This document shows positions 6,126-6,731 of a DNA stretch of 6,731 nt, in pieces (the first letter of the stretch is position 1; every line of letters begins with the position of its first letter). Below the pieces are notes generated by a model that saw only the letters and a list, made by a program, of their open reading frames with translations, was not told the DNA's origin and searched no databases. A program made the translations under genes and the position numbers. Location: NCBI GenBank assembly GCA_024681275.1, contig JAILBD010000213.1:1-6731 (forward strand). Direction: 5' to 3'. The stretch comes from Erysipelotrichaceae bacterium. Lineage in GTDB: Bacteria > Bacillota_I > Bacilli_A > Erysipelotrichales > Erysipelotrichaceae.

Positions 6126-6731
6126 CTACCGGTCCTTCTTAACGACATGGAAATCACAGCAGTCATCGCCGTTGCCCAAGGTCTTTGTCCTGATGAGCTT
6201 CCCTCCCTTATACTCTATGGTCGGATAATCCATGACACACATATGCGGCATCAGGAACATCAGATCCTCCTGTTTTGCGATCTTGCAGACACCGCATTCA
6301 CGATGGGTGACGTAATACTCAGGAACTGACAAGTCATAGGAAAAATCAAATACCCAATCCATCGGATACTGTCTTTTCTTTGACCTTTCCGCTCCTTTGA
6401 CGTATTTATCGATCTCTTTCTGATCGAAACAGTTCTTCCCCTTGTAGAACTTCTTCATCGTATCGCTCTTGCAGATTGCATCGATCATGCCGTCAAAGAC
6501 ATCCATCGTGATCCTTTCAGGATCGGCTTTGTAGTAAGCGAAACCATAGCAGGCCAGATGCATGACCGGCGCAAACATATTCTCTTTCATTGAACCAACG
6601 GAAGGAGTCCGTCCGATCATTTCCTTATACTCCTTCAGATGTTTTCTTCTGAATTCCCTGATATCGATACCGGGAACAGCTTGATCCGTATACGCATATA
6701 CCGTTTTCCCGAACATCATCGGAAACAGCAA
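6126..6731 (-). CDS. ATC-hydrolase-like protein, first paralogue (cut by right edge)
   Basis: The frame is open to the right edge; 202 codons including the stop are visible. A TTG falls exactly on the edge, but with no upstream sequence I treat the gene as partial; at this length only a few to a few tens of residues should be missing. The C-terminal signature is clear: REC-GVC (visible residues 144-149), MPHMCVMD (161-168) and GNGDDCCDF (186-194), the last being the canonical form. The first Cys is followed by Gly rather than Pro and the second Cys comes three residues later instead of six, so the first part of the motif is shortened. The N-terminal part has GSMKENMFAPVMHLACYG (46-63), typical of the helical half of this family. 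It is the first visible gene of the cluster, so the operon promoter and any regulator lie off the window. Confidence 0.85.
   Translation of the reverse strand: MLFPMMFGKTVYAYTDQAVPGIDIREFRRKHLKEYKEMIGRTPSVGSMKENMFAPVMHLACYGFAYYKADPERITMDVFDGMIDAICKSDTMKKFYKGKNCFDQKEIDKYVKGAERSKKRQYPMDWVFDFSYDLSVPEYYVTHRECGVCKIAKQEDLMFLMPHMCVMDYPTIEYKGGKLIRTKTLGNGDDCCDFHVVKKDR

Overview
The window looks like a chromosomal stretch from a low-to-mid GC Gram-positive bacterium (Bacillota, most like a gut Erysipelotrichia or Clostridia relative). The basis is strong AAGGAGG-type ribosome binding sites, GTG as well as ATG starts, tightly packed genes, a DUF4143-type ATPase, and a family mix common in gut Firmicutes. 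No 16S or other marker gene is present, so the placement is inference.

All supported genes lie on the minus strand, so transcription runs from the right edge to the left. Six genes form one compact cluster from the right edge to about 2348. The first four encode diverged members of the L-2-amino-thiazoline-4-carboxylate (ATC) hydrolase-like family (Pfam ATC_hydrolase): 6126-6731 (cut by the window edge), 5472-6125, 4855-5460 and 4227-4835. They are followed by an alpha/beta hydrolase of the HSL/acetyl-esterase type (3309-4211) and a ketopantoate-reductase-like NAD(P)-binding protein (2348-3280). Junctions are very tight: TAG directly followed by ATG, and two places where the Shine-Dalgarno AAGGAGG begins inside the upstream TGA stop. 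The group is therefore probably one operon whose promoter lies outside the window.

Between the cluster and the next gene is a roughly 370-base AT-rich gap (1980-2347). It holds a decayed 73-codon reading frame with two internal stops, a good minus-strand rho-independent terminator (2108-2139) and the likely promoter of the next gene. Then come a stand-alone AAA-type ATPase with a DUF4143/nuclease-like C-terminal half (684-1979), a 189-base gap with an extended -10 promoter, and the first 164 codons of an unrecognised acidic protein that runs off the left edge (1-494).

The most interesting feature is the set of four tandem, strongly diverged ATC-hydrolase-like paralogues, each with different substitutions in the conserved Cys/Asp signature, together with an esterase-like hydrolase and a reductase-like protein that lacks the expected PanE catalytic lysine. 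This suggests a small-molecule modification or detoxification operon of unknown substrate rather than cysteine or pantothenate metabolism. That reading is inference. No RNA genes, CRISPR arrays or intact mobile elements were seen.
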